DNA of 64,000 nt, taken from NCBI GenBank assembly GCA_037176885.1, contig JAWWNJ010000138.1:1-64000 (forward strand), given 5' to 3'. The notes under the pieces are model-generated. The model was not told the origin of the DNA, searched no databases, and was given only the letters and a program-made list of their open reading frames with translations. The stretch comes from Favolaschia claudopus. Taxonomy: Eukaryota; Basidiomycota; Agaricomycetes; Agaricales; Mycenaceae. Made by a program: the position numbers and the translations under genes. Shown piece by piece: positions 1 through 12,600 of this stretch. Every line of letters starts with the position of its first letter. Within the stretch, counting starts at the first letter, position 1.

Positions 1-160
1 ACCCTAACCCTAACCCTAACCCTAACCCTAACCCTAACCCTAACCCTAACCCTAACCCTAACCCTAACCCTAACCCTAACCCTAACCCTAACCCTAACCC
101 TAACCCTAACCCTAACCCTAACCCTAACCCTAACCCTAACCCTAACCCTAACCCTAACCC
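1..160. repeat. Terminal telomere repeat tract (CCCTAA)n
   Basis: About 26.7 uninterrupted copies of CCCTAA, i.e. TTAGGG read towards the end, the usual telomere repeat of many fungi. The tract has no variant repeats. It passes without spacer into the satellite at base 161; the last CTAACCC is shared with the CTAACCC that precedes GTGCATTGCC in every satellite unit (for example 3405-3411). The window therefore begins at a true chromosome end. Confidence 0.98.
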
Positions 161-3100
161 GTGCATTGCCCTGCTGATTGCTTGGTCTGCGGTTTCCTTT
201 CCGAAGCTGCCGAAAAAATTTTATATTCTGGTGGATTCCGTCGAGGGAGTGGGACCACTAACCTTAACGTCCGTGTTGTGGTGTTGTCCTAAACCTTAAC
301 ATCCGTGCTTCGGTGTTGCCTTGTGCATTGTGTATGACTTCGAACGCAGTGTTTGACCAAGTCGTGAATGTCAGGTGACCTGCGACTCGATTGCTGATGA
401 CATCATCTTATAGTCCTCCTCAAACGCTTCCATTCGAGCCTAAACCCAAGGCAATCGGTGCTCAATTGGCTGTCGTACCAACCTTTCGGTCCAAGCTGTA
501 CGATTTCCATTCAAGGCAATATAGCAAGTCAACGGGACCTGTTCGGGCGTTTGCGGCGACACTAGGGTGATTTGTAGGCTATTTGACACCCTTTTGGTTT
601 ACACTGATTTTTCCCAATTGCTCACCAGGCCTTGAAGTTGGCTCATTCAATTGCATTTCTTATAAGCCTTGGCTCTGGCTTATAATTTTTTTTCTGGCAG
701 TGAGTCGCAATTATTATAAGGTCTTGCTTGTGCTTATAAGATTCTCGTTTCGTTTTTTGACTTGGAGGGCTCAGATGGCTTGCCCCTCCGAATTCCACCT
801 GCCCCCCCGGATTCCATGAATTTGGATGGATTGAGAGGTGATTTGAAAGGTGCCCCTCCGGATTCTATAAATTCATGGGTTTTCAGAGGTGATTTGAAAG
901 GTGCCCCCCCGGATTCCTTGGAATTCCAGCAGTTTTAGGGACTCTTTGCAAGGAATGCGGCACCGCATTCTCGGATAAGATAGCTAGTCTATTTCACTGT
1001 CTGGCTGGCGAATCCACTGATTTGAGAGGGGTTTTCACAACCTGGCTGGCGAATCCCCTGATTTGGGGGTGCTTTTTCACAGACTGGCTGGCAATTCCCA
1101 TAGATTTTGGGTGCTTTTTCACAGAATTGAGGCGCTCAATTCACCGTTACCGTAGCTAGTCTTTCTGGATTTCCATCCACATTCCAGGCTATATGACCAA
1201 GGCTTTGCACCATTACAAGGCATTGACTCTGGCTGTTGGTACATGGGCTCAACAGTGTTCACTTCGCTGGTGCAACACAGTCTTGTATTGTATTGACTCA
1301 ATTGAACACTATAAGGCTCTGGTTGTACTGGGTACTGTTCTGGCCTTATAATGGTTGCTTAGCCTTTGAATACGTCCTCCTGTTCACTGTGATGACCCTT
1401 GAAGCCTTGTATTGGTCTCTGTGCTACCTGGCCTTATAATGGTTGGTCGCTACTTGAATATGTCTCTTCCCTTCACTCTGATGACCTTGGTTTCCTTTAC
1501 GTTCTAGCGGGCAGCTATGAGCGGGCTAGTTCGCCAATGTCTTGCTGCATTCCGTTGTTAACCCGTACACTGCCTTGCTGGATTGTGTGCTCTTCGATTT
1601 CCTTTCCGAACCTGCCAAAAAAATTTAGGATAACAGTGGATTCCATCGGGGGAGTGATGTCGCCAACCCTAACATCTGTGCTGTTGAGTTGTCGCCAACC
1701 TTAACGTCTCTGCTCTGGTGGTGCCTTGCTGGATTCCGTATAGCTTCGATAGGCGTGTTTGGGTTTACGCAGTGTCTCTACCCGTTGAAGTCGATATCCC
1801 TAAACCTTGCCAGGACACCAGAGACCTGTGATCCGTGGTTTCGAAGGCCTATCAGTGAGACGTATTCAATTGATGCAGTGCACTTGTCCCTGCACGCAAA
1901 TGACCGTATATATTCAACGCGTCCCAGTACTTGAGTCCCTTGATGCGGTTCGATAAGGTTGATCATGGCGGATCCTTGTAACTCTATTCAAACGCTTCAA
2001 TTCGAGCCTATACCCAAGGCAATCGGTGCACAATTGACTGTGCTATCAGAGTTTCGGTTTTCGCCCTACGGTTTCCGTTTGAGGCCATGTAGCAAGTCAA
2101 CCAGACCTGTCAGGGCATTCGCAGTGACACTACCATGGTTTGTAAGCCATTTGGGACATGTTTGGTTCCAACAATATTTTTCCACACTGTCATTATAGTC
2201 TCCAACCGGTGACTATAATAGTCATTTGAGTTGGCATTTATTATAAGGGCTCGTCTGCCATTATAATGATTCGTTTGGGGAGTTTGGTTCACTGAGAGTG
2301 TTTCCTTTGTGTTGTGTTTATTATAGCGCTTTGCTTTCGGCTATAAGAAGTGTCTTGAGTTTGTTGTTGGCAGTGGATTCCAGGGTGGCAGTGGATTCCA
2401 CCCATTTGAGGCGGCTTTTCACAGGGTGGCAGTGGATTCCACTGAGTTCGAGGACATTTTCACAAGGTGGCAGTGGATTCCGTTCAATTGAGTGGGCTGT
2501 TCAAAGTCTGGCAGTGGATTCCCATGGATTCGGGGACCTGTTGCATGGAATTGAGCTCTGAATTCCCCGTTACCGTAGCTAGTCTTTCTGGATATCCCTC
2601 TGGATTCCAGCAGTCTGAAGTCAATGTCTTGCCAGGATATGAGGGCCTTGTAATGCTTGGTATTGAGTGCAAGTCATTGAGAATACCCAGATGCATTCAA
2701 TGCGTACGAACGACAATATTCAAGTCGGTACCCTACTTGAGTGCCTCAATGCCATTGGATTTTCCCGCCAAGCATATAGCCTTATAATGCCGGTCAAAGG
2801 CTTTGTTTCGAGCCTATACACAAGGCAATGGGTGGCTAATTGAGTGGGGTACCTTGTGTTTGACTTGGCTATGATTTCCGATCAGCAGAGTCTGTTCGCT
2901 ATTGGGGACTCAAACTCAGCCTTTGAAGGCAAGTAGTTGTGCCCGCGATGAGGCATCTCTGTTCCTTATAGCTGCTCAGACGGATGTAGTTGCGGCGATA
3001 CAAGTTGGCTTGGTGCGGGGTCGTTTTGTAGAAATCAAAACTGCAAAGCAAGCAGTTGCTGCTCTGACTCAAGGTGGCCTGGTGTGTAGAGCACTCCGAA

Positions 3101-3370
3101 TGTGTTCGACAGGGTCAGACTGGGTTGATTGCCTGCTATCTTACTTCTTGATGTCGAGGGTCCATTTGGCACGCCTCCGGGAGAAGTAGATGAAACCGGC
3201 GGGGACAGTTGCTGTTGTTGCAAGTGATGATACTCACTAGGCAGCCTGGGTTGATCGCCTGCTATTGTACTTGGTGATATATTGTTGACCATTGCCTTGT
3301 ACACTTGAATATGTGCTTCCGTTGACTCGGTGACCCGCGATTTCCTTGACGATAGCGGGGAGGTCTGAGT

Positions 3371-4774
3371 GGCTAGTTCGCCAATGTCTTGCTGGTTTCC
3401 GTTGCTAACCCGTGCATTGCCCTGCTGGATTGCTTGGTCTGCGGTTTCCTTTCCGAAGCTGCCGAAAAAATTTTATATTCTGGTGGATTCCGTCGAGGGA
3501 GTGGGACCACTAACCTTAACGTCCGTGTTGTGGTGTTGTCCTAAACCTTAACATCCGTGCTTCGGTGTTGCCTTGTGCATTGTGTATGACTTCGAACGCA
3601 GTGTTTGACCAAGTCGTGAATGTCAGGTGACCTGCGACTCGATTGCTGATGACATCATCTTATAGTCCTCCTCAAACGCTTCCATTCGAGCCTAAACCCA
3701 AGGCAATCGGTGCTCAATTGGCTGTCGTACCAACCTTTCGGTCCAAGCTGTACGATTTCCATTCAAGGCAATATAGCAAGTCAACGGGACCTGTTCGGGC
3801 GTTTGCGGCGACACTAGGGTGATTTGTAGGCTATTTGACACCCTTTTGGTTTACACTGATTTTTCCCAATTGCTCACCAGGCCTTGAAGTTGGCTCATTC
3901 AATTGCATTTCTTATAAGCCTTGGCTCTGGCTTATAATTTTTTTTCTGGCAGTGAGTCGCAATTATTATAAGGTCTTGCTTGTGCTTATAAGATTCTCGT
4001 TTCGTTTTTTGACTTGGAGGGCTCAGATGGCTTGCCCCTCCGAATTCCACCTGCCCCCCCGGATTCCATGAATTTGGATGGATTGAGAGGTGATTTGAAA
4101 GGTGCCCCTCCGGATTCTATAAATTCATGGGTTTTCAGAGGTGATTTGAAAGGTGCCCCCCCGGATTCCTTGGAATTCCAGCAGTTTTAGGGACTCTTTG
4201 CAAGGAATGCGGCACCGCATTCTCGGATAAGATAGCTAGTCTATTTCACTGTCTGGCTGGCGAATCCACTGATTTGAGAGGGGTTTTCACAACCTGGCTG
4301 GCGAATCCCCTGATTTGGGGGTGCTTTTTCACAGACTGGCTGGCAATTCCCATAGATTTTGGGTGCTTTTTCACAGAATTGAGCGCTCAATTCACCGTTA
4401 CCGTAGCTAGTCTTTCTGGATTTCCATCCACATTCCAGGCTATATGACCAAGGCTTTGCACCATTACAAGGCATTGACTCTGGCTGTTGGTACATGGGCT
4501 CAACAGTGTTCACTTCGCTGGTGCAACACAGTCTTGTATTGTATTGACTCAATTGAACACTATAAGGCTCTGGTTGTACTGGGTACTGTTCTGGCCTTAT
4601 AATGGTTGCTTAGCCTTTGAATACGTCCTCCTGTTCACTGTGATGACCCTTGAAGCCTTGTATTGGGTCTCTGTGCTACCTGGCCTTATAATGGTTGGTC
4701 GCTACTTGAATATGTCTCTTCCCTTCACTCTGATGACCTTGGTTTCCTTTACGTTCTAGCGGGCAGCTATGAGC
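3371..4774. repeat. Half-unit A of the satellite (representative copy)
   Basis: Half A (about 1,404 bp) and half B (4775-6622) are diverged copies of each other. Shared landmarks in the same order: GGCTAGTTCGCCAATGTC at 3371 and 4775; TTAACCCG or CTAACCCG some 35 bp later; paired AACCTTAACGTC-like motifs; AGGCAATCGGTGC near 3701 and 5268; an AAGTCAAC..GACCTGT block near 3778 and 5345; a run of TTATAA motifs; a block of GGATTCC-type short repeats; CCGTTACCGTAGCTAG near 4394 and 5819. Half A has GGTGCCCC.CCGGATTC and CTGGCTGGCGAATCC short repeats in its middle. Confidence 0.85.
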
Positions 4775-6622
4775 GGCTAGTTCGCCAATGTCTTGCTGCA
4801 TTCCGTTGTTAACCCGTACACTGCCTTGCTGGATTGTGTGCTCTTCGATTTCCTTTCCGAACCTGCCAAAAAAATTTAGGATAACAGTGGATTCCATCGG
4901 GGGAGTGATGTCGCCAACCCTAACATCTGTGCTGTTGAGTTGTCGCCAACCTTAACGTCTCTGCTCTGGTGGTGCCTTGCTGGATTCCGTATAGCTTCGA
5001 TAGGCGTGTTTGGGTTTACGCAGTGTCTCTACCCGTTGAAGTCGATATCCCTAAACCTTGCCAGGACACCAGAGACCTGTGATCCGTGGTTTCGAAGGCC
5101 TATCAGTGAGACGTATTCAATTGATGCAGTGCACTTGTCCCTGCACGCAAATGACCGTATATATTCAACGCGTCCCAGTACTTGAGTCCCTTGATGCGGT
5201 TCGATAAGGTTGATCATGGCGGATCCTTGTAACTCTATTCAAACGCTTCAATTCGAGCCTATACCCAAGGCAATCGGTGCACAATTGACTGTGCTATCAG
5301 AGTTTCGGTTTTCGCCCTACGGTTTCCGTTTGAGGCCATGTAGCAAGTCAACCAGACCTGTCAGGGCATTCGCAGTGACACTACCATGGTTTGTAAGCCA
5401 TTTGGGACATGTTTGGTTCCAACAATATTTTTCCACACTGTCATTATAGTCTCCAACCGGTGACTATAATAGTCATTTGAGTTGGCATTTATTATAAGGG
5501 CTCGTCTGCCATTATAATGATTCGTTTGGGGAGTTTGGTTCACTGAGAGTGTTTCCTTTGTGTTGTGTTTATTATAGCGCTTTGCTTTCGGCTATAAGAA
5601 GTGTCTTGAGTTTGTTGTTGGCAGTGGATTCCAGGGTGGCAGTGGATTCCACCCATTTGAGGCGGCTTTTCACAGGGTGGCAGTGGATTCCACTGAGTTC
5701 GAGGACATTTTCACAAGGTGGCAGTGGATTCCGTTCAATTGAGTGGGCTGTTTCAAAGTCTGGCAGTGGATTCCCATGGATTCGGGGACCTGTTGCATGG
5801 AATTGAGCTCTGAATTCCCCGTTACCGTAGCTAGTCTTTCTGGATATCCCTCTGGATTCCAGCAGTCTGAAGTCAATGTCTTGCCAGGATATGAGGGCCT
5901 TGTAATGCTTGGTATTGAGTGCAAGTCATTGAGAATACCCAGATGCATTCAATGCGTACGAACGACAATATTCAAGTCGGTACCCTACTTGAGTGCCTCA
6001 ATGCCATTGGATTTTCCCGCCAAGCATATAGCCTTATAATGCCGGTCAAAGGCTTTGTTTCGAGCCTATACACAAGGCAATGGGTGGCTAATTGAGTGGG
6101 GTACCTTGTGTTTGACTTGGCTATGATTTCCGATCAGCAGAGTCTGTTCGCTATTGGGGACTCAAACTCAGCCTTTGAAGGCAAGTAGTTGTGCCCGCGA
6201 TGAGGCATCTCTGTTCCTTATAGCTGCTCAGACGGATGTAGTTGCGGCGATACAAGTTGGCTTGGTGCGGGGTCGTTTTGTAGAAATCAAAACTGCAAAG
6301 CAAGCAGTTGCTGCTCTGACTCAAGGTGGCCTGGTGTGTAGAGCACTCCGAATGTGTTCGACAGGGTCAGACTGGGTTGATTGCCTGCTATCTTACTTCT
6401 TGATGTCGAGGGTCCATTTGGCACGCCTCCGGGAGAAGTAGATGAAACCGGCGGGGACAGTTGCTGTTGTTGCAAGTGATGATACTCACTAGGCAGCCTG
6501 GGTTGATCGCCTGCTATTGTACTTGGTGATATATTGTTGACCATTGCCTTGTACACTTGAATATGTGCTTCCGTTGACTCGGTGACCCGCGATTTCCTTG
6601 ACGATAGCGGGGAGGTCTGAGT
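4775..6622. repeat. Half-unit B of the satellite (representative copy)
   Basis: Diverged partner of half A, about 1,848 bp and longer at its 3' side. It carries five copies of GGCAGTGGATTCC between about 5620 and 5780, separated by 15-45 bp spacers, where half A carries related GGATTC and GAATCC short repeats. Together A and B form the 3,252-bp higher-order unit. Confidence 0.85.
5619..5780. repeat. GGCAGTGGATTCC short-repeat cluster (one per unit)
   Basis: Five copies of GGCAGTGGATTCC within about 160 bp, several followed by TTTTCACA. Copies of the cluster lie at the same place in every unit (about 2367-2525, 8871-9030, 12123-12280, 15375-15530, 18627-18785, 20360-20515 and 23613-23770). 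The GGATTCC core also recurs outside the cluster in both half-units. Confidence 0.85.
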
Positions 6623-9600
6623 GGCTAGTTCGCCAATGTCTTGCTGGTTTCCGTTGCTAACCCGTGCATTGCCCTGCTGGATTGCTTGGTCTGCGGTTTC
6701 CTTTCCGAAGCTGCCGAAAAAATTTTATATTCTGGTGGATTCCGTCGAGGGAGTGGGACCACTAACCTTAACGTCCGTGTTGTGGTGTTGTCCTAAACCT
6801 TAACATCCGTGCTTCGGTGTTGCCTTGTGCATTGTGTATGACTTCGAACGCAGTGTTTGACCAAGTCGTGAATGTCAGGTGACCTGCGACTCGATTGCTG
6901 ATGACATCATCTTATAGTCCTCCTCAAACGCTTCCATTCGAGCCTAAACCCAAGGCAATCGGTGCTCAATTGGCTGTCGTACCAACCTTTCGGTCCAAGC
7001 TGTACGATTTCCATTCAAGGCAATATAGCAAGTCAACGGGACCTGTTCGGGCGTTTGCGGCGACACTAGGGTGATTTGTAGGCTATTTGACACCCTTTTG
7101 GTTTACACTGATTTTTCCCAATTGCTCACCAGGCCTTGAAGTTGGCTCATTCAATTGCATTTCTTATAAGCCTTGGCTCTGGCTTATAATTTTTTTTCTG
7201 GCAGTGAGTCGCAATTATTATAAGGTCTTGCTTGTGCTTATAAGATTCTCGTTTCGTTTTTTGACTTGGAGGGCTCAGATGGCTTGCCCCTCCGAATTCC
7301 ACCTGCCCCCCCGGATTCCATGAATTTGGATGGATTGAGAGGTGATTTGAAAGGTGCCCCTCCGGATTCTATAAATTCATGGGTTTTCAGAGGTGATTTG
7401 AAAGGTGCCCCCCCGGATTCCTTGGAATTCCAGCAGTTTTAGGGACTCTTTGCAAGGAATGCGGCACCGCATTCTCGGATAAGATAGCTAGTCTATTTCA
7501 CTGTCTGGCTGGCGAATCCACTGATTTGAGAGGGGTTTTCACAACCTGGCTGGCGAATCCCCTGATTTGGGGGTGCTTTTTCACAGACTGGCTGGCAATT
7601 CCCATAGATTTTGGGTGCTTTTTCACAGAATTGAGCGCTCAATTCACCGTTACCGTAGCTAGTCTTTCTGGATTTCCATCCACATTCCAGGCTATATGAC
7701 CAAGGCTTTGCACCATTACAAGGCATTGACTCTGGCTGTTGGTACATGGGCTCAACAGTGTTCACTTCGCTGGTGCAACACAGTCTTGTATTGTATTGAC
7801 TCAATTGAACACTATAAGGCTCTGGTTGTACTGGGTACTGTTCTGGCCTTATAATGGTTGCTTAGCCTTTGAATACGTCCTCCTGTTCACTGTGATGACC
7901 CTTGAAGCCTTGTATTGGGTCTCTGTGCTACCTGGCCTTATAATGGTTGGTCGCTACTTGAATATGTCTCTTCCCTTCACTCTGATGACCTTGGTTTCCT
8001 TTACGTTCTAGCGGGCAGCTATGAGCGGCTAGTTCGCCAATGTCTTGCTGCATTCCGTTGTTAACCCGTACACTGCCTTGCTGGATTGTGTGCTCTTCGA
8101 TTTCCTTTCCGAACCTGCCAAAAAAATTTAGGATAACAGTGGATTCCATCGGGGGAGTGATGTCGCCAACCCTAACATCTGTGCTGTTGAGTTGTCGCCA
8201 ACCTTAACGTCTCTGCTCTGGTGGTGCCTTGCTGGATTCCGTATAGCTTCGATAGGCGTGTTTGGGTTTACGCAGTGTCTCTACCCGTTGAAGTCGATAT
8301 CCCTAAACCTTGCCAGGACACCAGAGACCTGTGATCCGTGGTTTCGAAGGCCTATCAGTGAGACGTATTCAATTGATGCAGTGCACTTGTCCCTGCACGC
8401 AAATGACCGTATATATTCAACGCGTCCCAGTACTTGAGTCCCTTGATGCGGTTCGATAAGGTTGATCATGGCGGATCCTTGTAACTCTATTCAAACGCTT
8501 CAATTCGAGCCTATACCCAAGGCAATCGGTGCACAATTGACTGTGCTATCAGAGTTTCGGTTTTCGCCCTACGGTTTCCGTTTGAGGCCATGTAGCAAGT
8601 CAACCAGACCTGTCAGGGCATTCGCAGTGACACTACCATGGTTTGTAAGCCATTTGGGACATGTTTGGTTCCAACAATATTTTTCCACACTGTCATTATA
8701 GTCTCCAACCGGTGACTATAATAGTCATTTGAGTTGGCATTTATTATAAGGGCTCGTCTGCCATTATAATGATTCGTTTGGGGAGTTTGGTTCACTGAGA
8801 GTGTTTCCTTTGTGTTGTGTTTATTATAGCGCTTTGCTTTCGGCTATAAGAAGTGTCTTGAGTTTGTTGTTGGCAGTGGATTCCAGGGTGGCAGTGGATT
8901 CCACCCATTTGAGGCGGCTTTTCACAGGGTGGCAGTGGATTCCACTGAGTTCGAGGACATTTTCACAAGGTGGCAGTGGATTCCGTTCAATTGAGTGGGC
9001 TGTTTCAAAGTCTGGCAGTGGATTCCCATGGATTCGGGGACCTGTTGCATGGAATTGAGCTCTGAATTCCCCGTTACCGTAGCTAGTCTTTCTGGATATC
9101 CCTCTGGATTCCAGCAGTCTGAAGTCAATGTCTTGCCAGGATATGAGGGCCTTGTAATGCTTGGTATTGAGTGCAAGTCATTGAGAATACCCAGATGCAT
9201 TCAATGCGTACGAACGACAATATTCAAGTCGGTACCCTACTTGAGTGCCTCAATGCCATTGGATTTTCCCGCCAAGCATATAGCCTTATAATGCCGGTCA
9301 AAGGCTTTGTTTCGAGCCTATACACAAGGCAATGGGTGGCTAATTGAGTGGGGTACCTTGTGTTTGACTTGGCTATGATTTCCGATCAGCAGAGTCTGTT
9401 CGCTATTGGGGACTCAAACTCAGCCTTTGAAGGCAAGTAGTTGTGCCCGCGATGAGGCATCTCTGTTCCTTATAGCTGCTCAGACGGATGTAGTTGCGGC
9501 GATACAAGTTGGCTTGGTGCGGGGTCGTTTTGTAGAAATCAAAACTGCAAAGCAAGCAGTTGCTGCTCTGACTCAAGGTGGCCTGGTGTGTAGAGCACTC

Positions 9601-12600
9601 CGAATGTGTTCGACAGGGTCAGACTGGGTTGATTGCCTGCTATCTTACTTCTTGATGTCGAGGGTCCATTTGGCACGCCTCCGGGAGAAGTAGATGAAAC
9701 CGGCGGGGACAGTTGCTGTTGTTGCAAGTGATGATACTCACTAGGCAGCCTGGGTTGATCGCCTGCTATTGTACTTGGTGATATATTGTTGACCATTGCC
9801 TTGTACACTTGAATATGTGCTTCCGTTGACTCGGTGACCCGCGATTTCCTTGACGATAGCGGGGAGGTCTGAGTGGCTAGTTCGCCAATGTCTTGCTGGT
9901 TTCCGTTGCTAACCCGTGCATTGCCCTGCTGGATTGCTTGGTCTGCGGTTTCCTTTCCGAAGCTGCCGAAAAAATTTTATATTCTGGTGGATTCCGTCGA
10001 GGGAGTGGGACCACTAACCTTAACGTCCGTGTTGTGGTGTTGTCCTAAACCTTAACATCCGTGCTTCGGTGTTGCCTTGTGCATTGTGTATGACTTCGAA
10101 CGCAGTGTTTGACCAAGTCGTGAATGTCAGGTGACCTGCGACTCGATTGCTGATGACATCATCTTATAGTCCTCCTCAAACGCTTCCATTCGAGCCTAAA
10201 CCCAAGGCAATCGGTGCTCAATTGGCTGTCGTACCAACCTTTCGGTCCAAGCTGTACGATTTCCATTCAAGGCAATATAGCAAGTCAACGGGACCTGTTC
10301 GGGCGTTTGCGGCGACACTAGGGTGATTTGTAGGCTATTTGACACCCTTTTGGTTTACACTGATTTTTCCCAATTGCTCACCAGGCCTTGAAGTTGGCTC
10401 ATTCAATTGCATTTCTTATAAGCCTTGGCTCTGGCTTATAATTTTTTTTCTGGCAGTGAGTCGCAATTATTATAAGGTCTTGCTTGTGCTTATAAGATTC
10501 TCGTTTCGTTTTTTGACTTGGAGGGCTCAGATGGCTTGCCCCTCCGAATTCCACCTGCCCCCCCGGATTCCATGAATTTGGATGGATTGAGAGGTGATTT
10601 GAAAGGTGCCCCTCCGGATTCTATAAATTCATGGGTTTTCAGAGGTGATTTGAAAGGTGCCCCCCCGGATTCCTTGGAATTCCAGCAGTTTTAGGGACTC
10701 TTTGCAAGGAATGCGGCACCGCATTCTCGGATAAGATAGCTAGTCTATTTCACTGTCTGGCTGGCGAATCCACTGATTTGAGAGGGGTTTTCACAACCTG
10801 GCTGGCGAATCCCCTGATTTGGGGGTGCTTTTTCACAGACTGGCTGGCAATTCCCATAGATTTTGGGTGCTTTTTCACAGAATTGAGCGCTCAATTCACC
10901 GTTACCGTAGCTAGTCTTTCTGGATTTCCATCCACATTCCAGGCTATATGACCAAGGCTTTGCACCATTACAAGGCATTGACTCTGGCTGTTGGTACATG
11001 GGCTCAACAGTGTTCACTTCGCTGGTGCAACACAGTCTTGTATTGTATTGACTCAATTGAACACTATAAGGCTCTGGTTGTACTGGGTACTGTTCTGGCC
11101 TTATAATGGTTGCTTAGCCTTTGAATACGTCCTCCTGTTCACTGTGATGACCCTTGAAGCCTTGTATTGGGTCTCTGTGCTACCTGGCCTTATAATGGTT
11201 GGTCGCTACTTGAATATGTCTCTTCCCTTCACTCTGATGACCTTGGTTTCCTTTACGTTCTAGCGGGCAGCTATGAGCGGCTAGTTCGCCAATGTCTTGC
11301 TGCATTCCGTTGTTAACCCGTACACTGCCTTGCTGGATTGTGTGCTCTTCGATTTCCTTTCCGAACCTGCCAAAAAAATTTAGGATAACAGTGGATTCCA
11401 TCGGGGGAGTGATGTCGCCAACCCTAACATCTGTGCTGTTGAGTTGTCGCCAACCTTAACGTCTCTGCTCTGGTGGTGCCTTGCTGGATTCCGTATAGCT
11501 TCGATAGGCGTGTTTGGGTTTACGCAGTGTCTCTACCCGTTGAAGTCGATATCCCTAAACCTTGCCAGGACACCAGAGACCTGTGATCCGTGGTTTCGAA
11601 GGCCTATCAGTGAGACGTATTCAATTGATGCAGTGCACTTGTCCCTGCACGCAAATGACCGTATATATTCAACGCGTCCCAGTACTTGAGTCCCTTGATG
11701 CGGTTCGATAAGGTTGATCATGGCGGATCCTTGTAACTCTATTCAAACGCTTCAATTCGAGCCTATACCCAAGGCAATCGGTGCACAATTGACTGTGCTA
11801 TCAGAGTTTCGGTTTTCGCCCTACGGTTTCCGTTTGAGGCCATGTAGCAAGTCAACCAGACCTGTCAGGGCATTCGCAGTGACACTACCATGGTTTGTAA
11901 GCCATTTGGGACATGTTTGGTTCCAACAATATTTTTCCACACTGTCATTATAGTCTCCAACCGGTGACTATAATAGTCATTTGAGTTGGCATTTATTATA
12001 AGGGCTCGTCTGCCATTATAATGATTCGTTTGGGGAGTTTGGTTCACTGAGAGTGTTTCCTTTGTGTTGTGTTTATTATAGCGCTTTGCTTTCGGCTATA
12101 AGAAGTGTCTTGAGTTTGTTGTTGGCAGTGGATTCCAGGGTGGCAGTGGATTCCACCCATTTGAGGCGGCTTTTCACAGGGTGGCAGTGGATTCCACTGA
12201 GTTCGAGGACATTTTCACAAGGTGGCAGTGGATTCCGTTCAATTGAGTGGGCTGTTTCAAAGTCTGGCAGTGGATTCCCATGGATTCGGGGACCTGTTGC
12301 ATGGAATTGAGCTCTGAATTCCCCGTTACCGTAGCTAGTCTTTCTGGATATCCCTCTGGATTCCAGCAGTCTGAAGTCAATGTCTTGCCAGGATATGAGG
12401 GCCTTGTAATGCTTGGTATTGAGTGCAAGTCATTGAGAATACCCAGATGCATTCAATGCGTACGAACGACAATATTCAAGTCGGTACCCTACTTGAGTGC
12501 CTCAATGCCATTGGATTTTCCCGCCAAGCATATAGCCTTATAATGCCGGTCAAAGGCTTTGTTTCGAGCCTATACACAAGGCAATGGGTGGCTAATTGAG

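Noticed and set aside
583..819. Repeated small frames in each satellite unit as a gene family
   Set aside because: Overlapping frames on both strands repeat with the unit; they have no known domain or splice context and change length with single-base indels. Repetition alone explains them.
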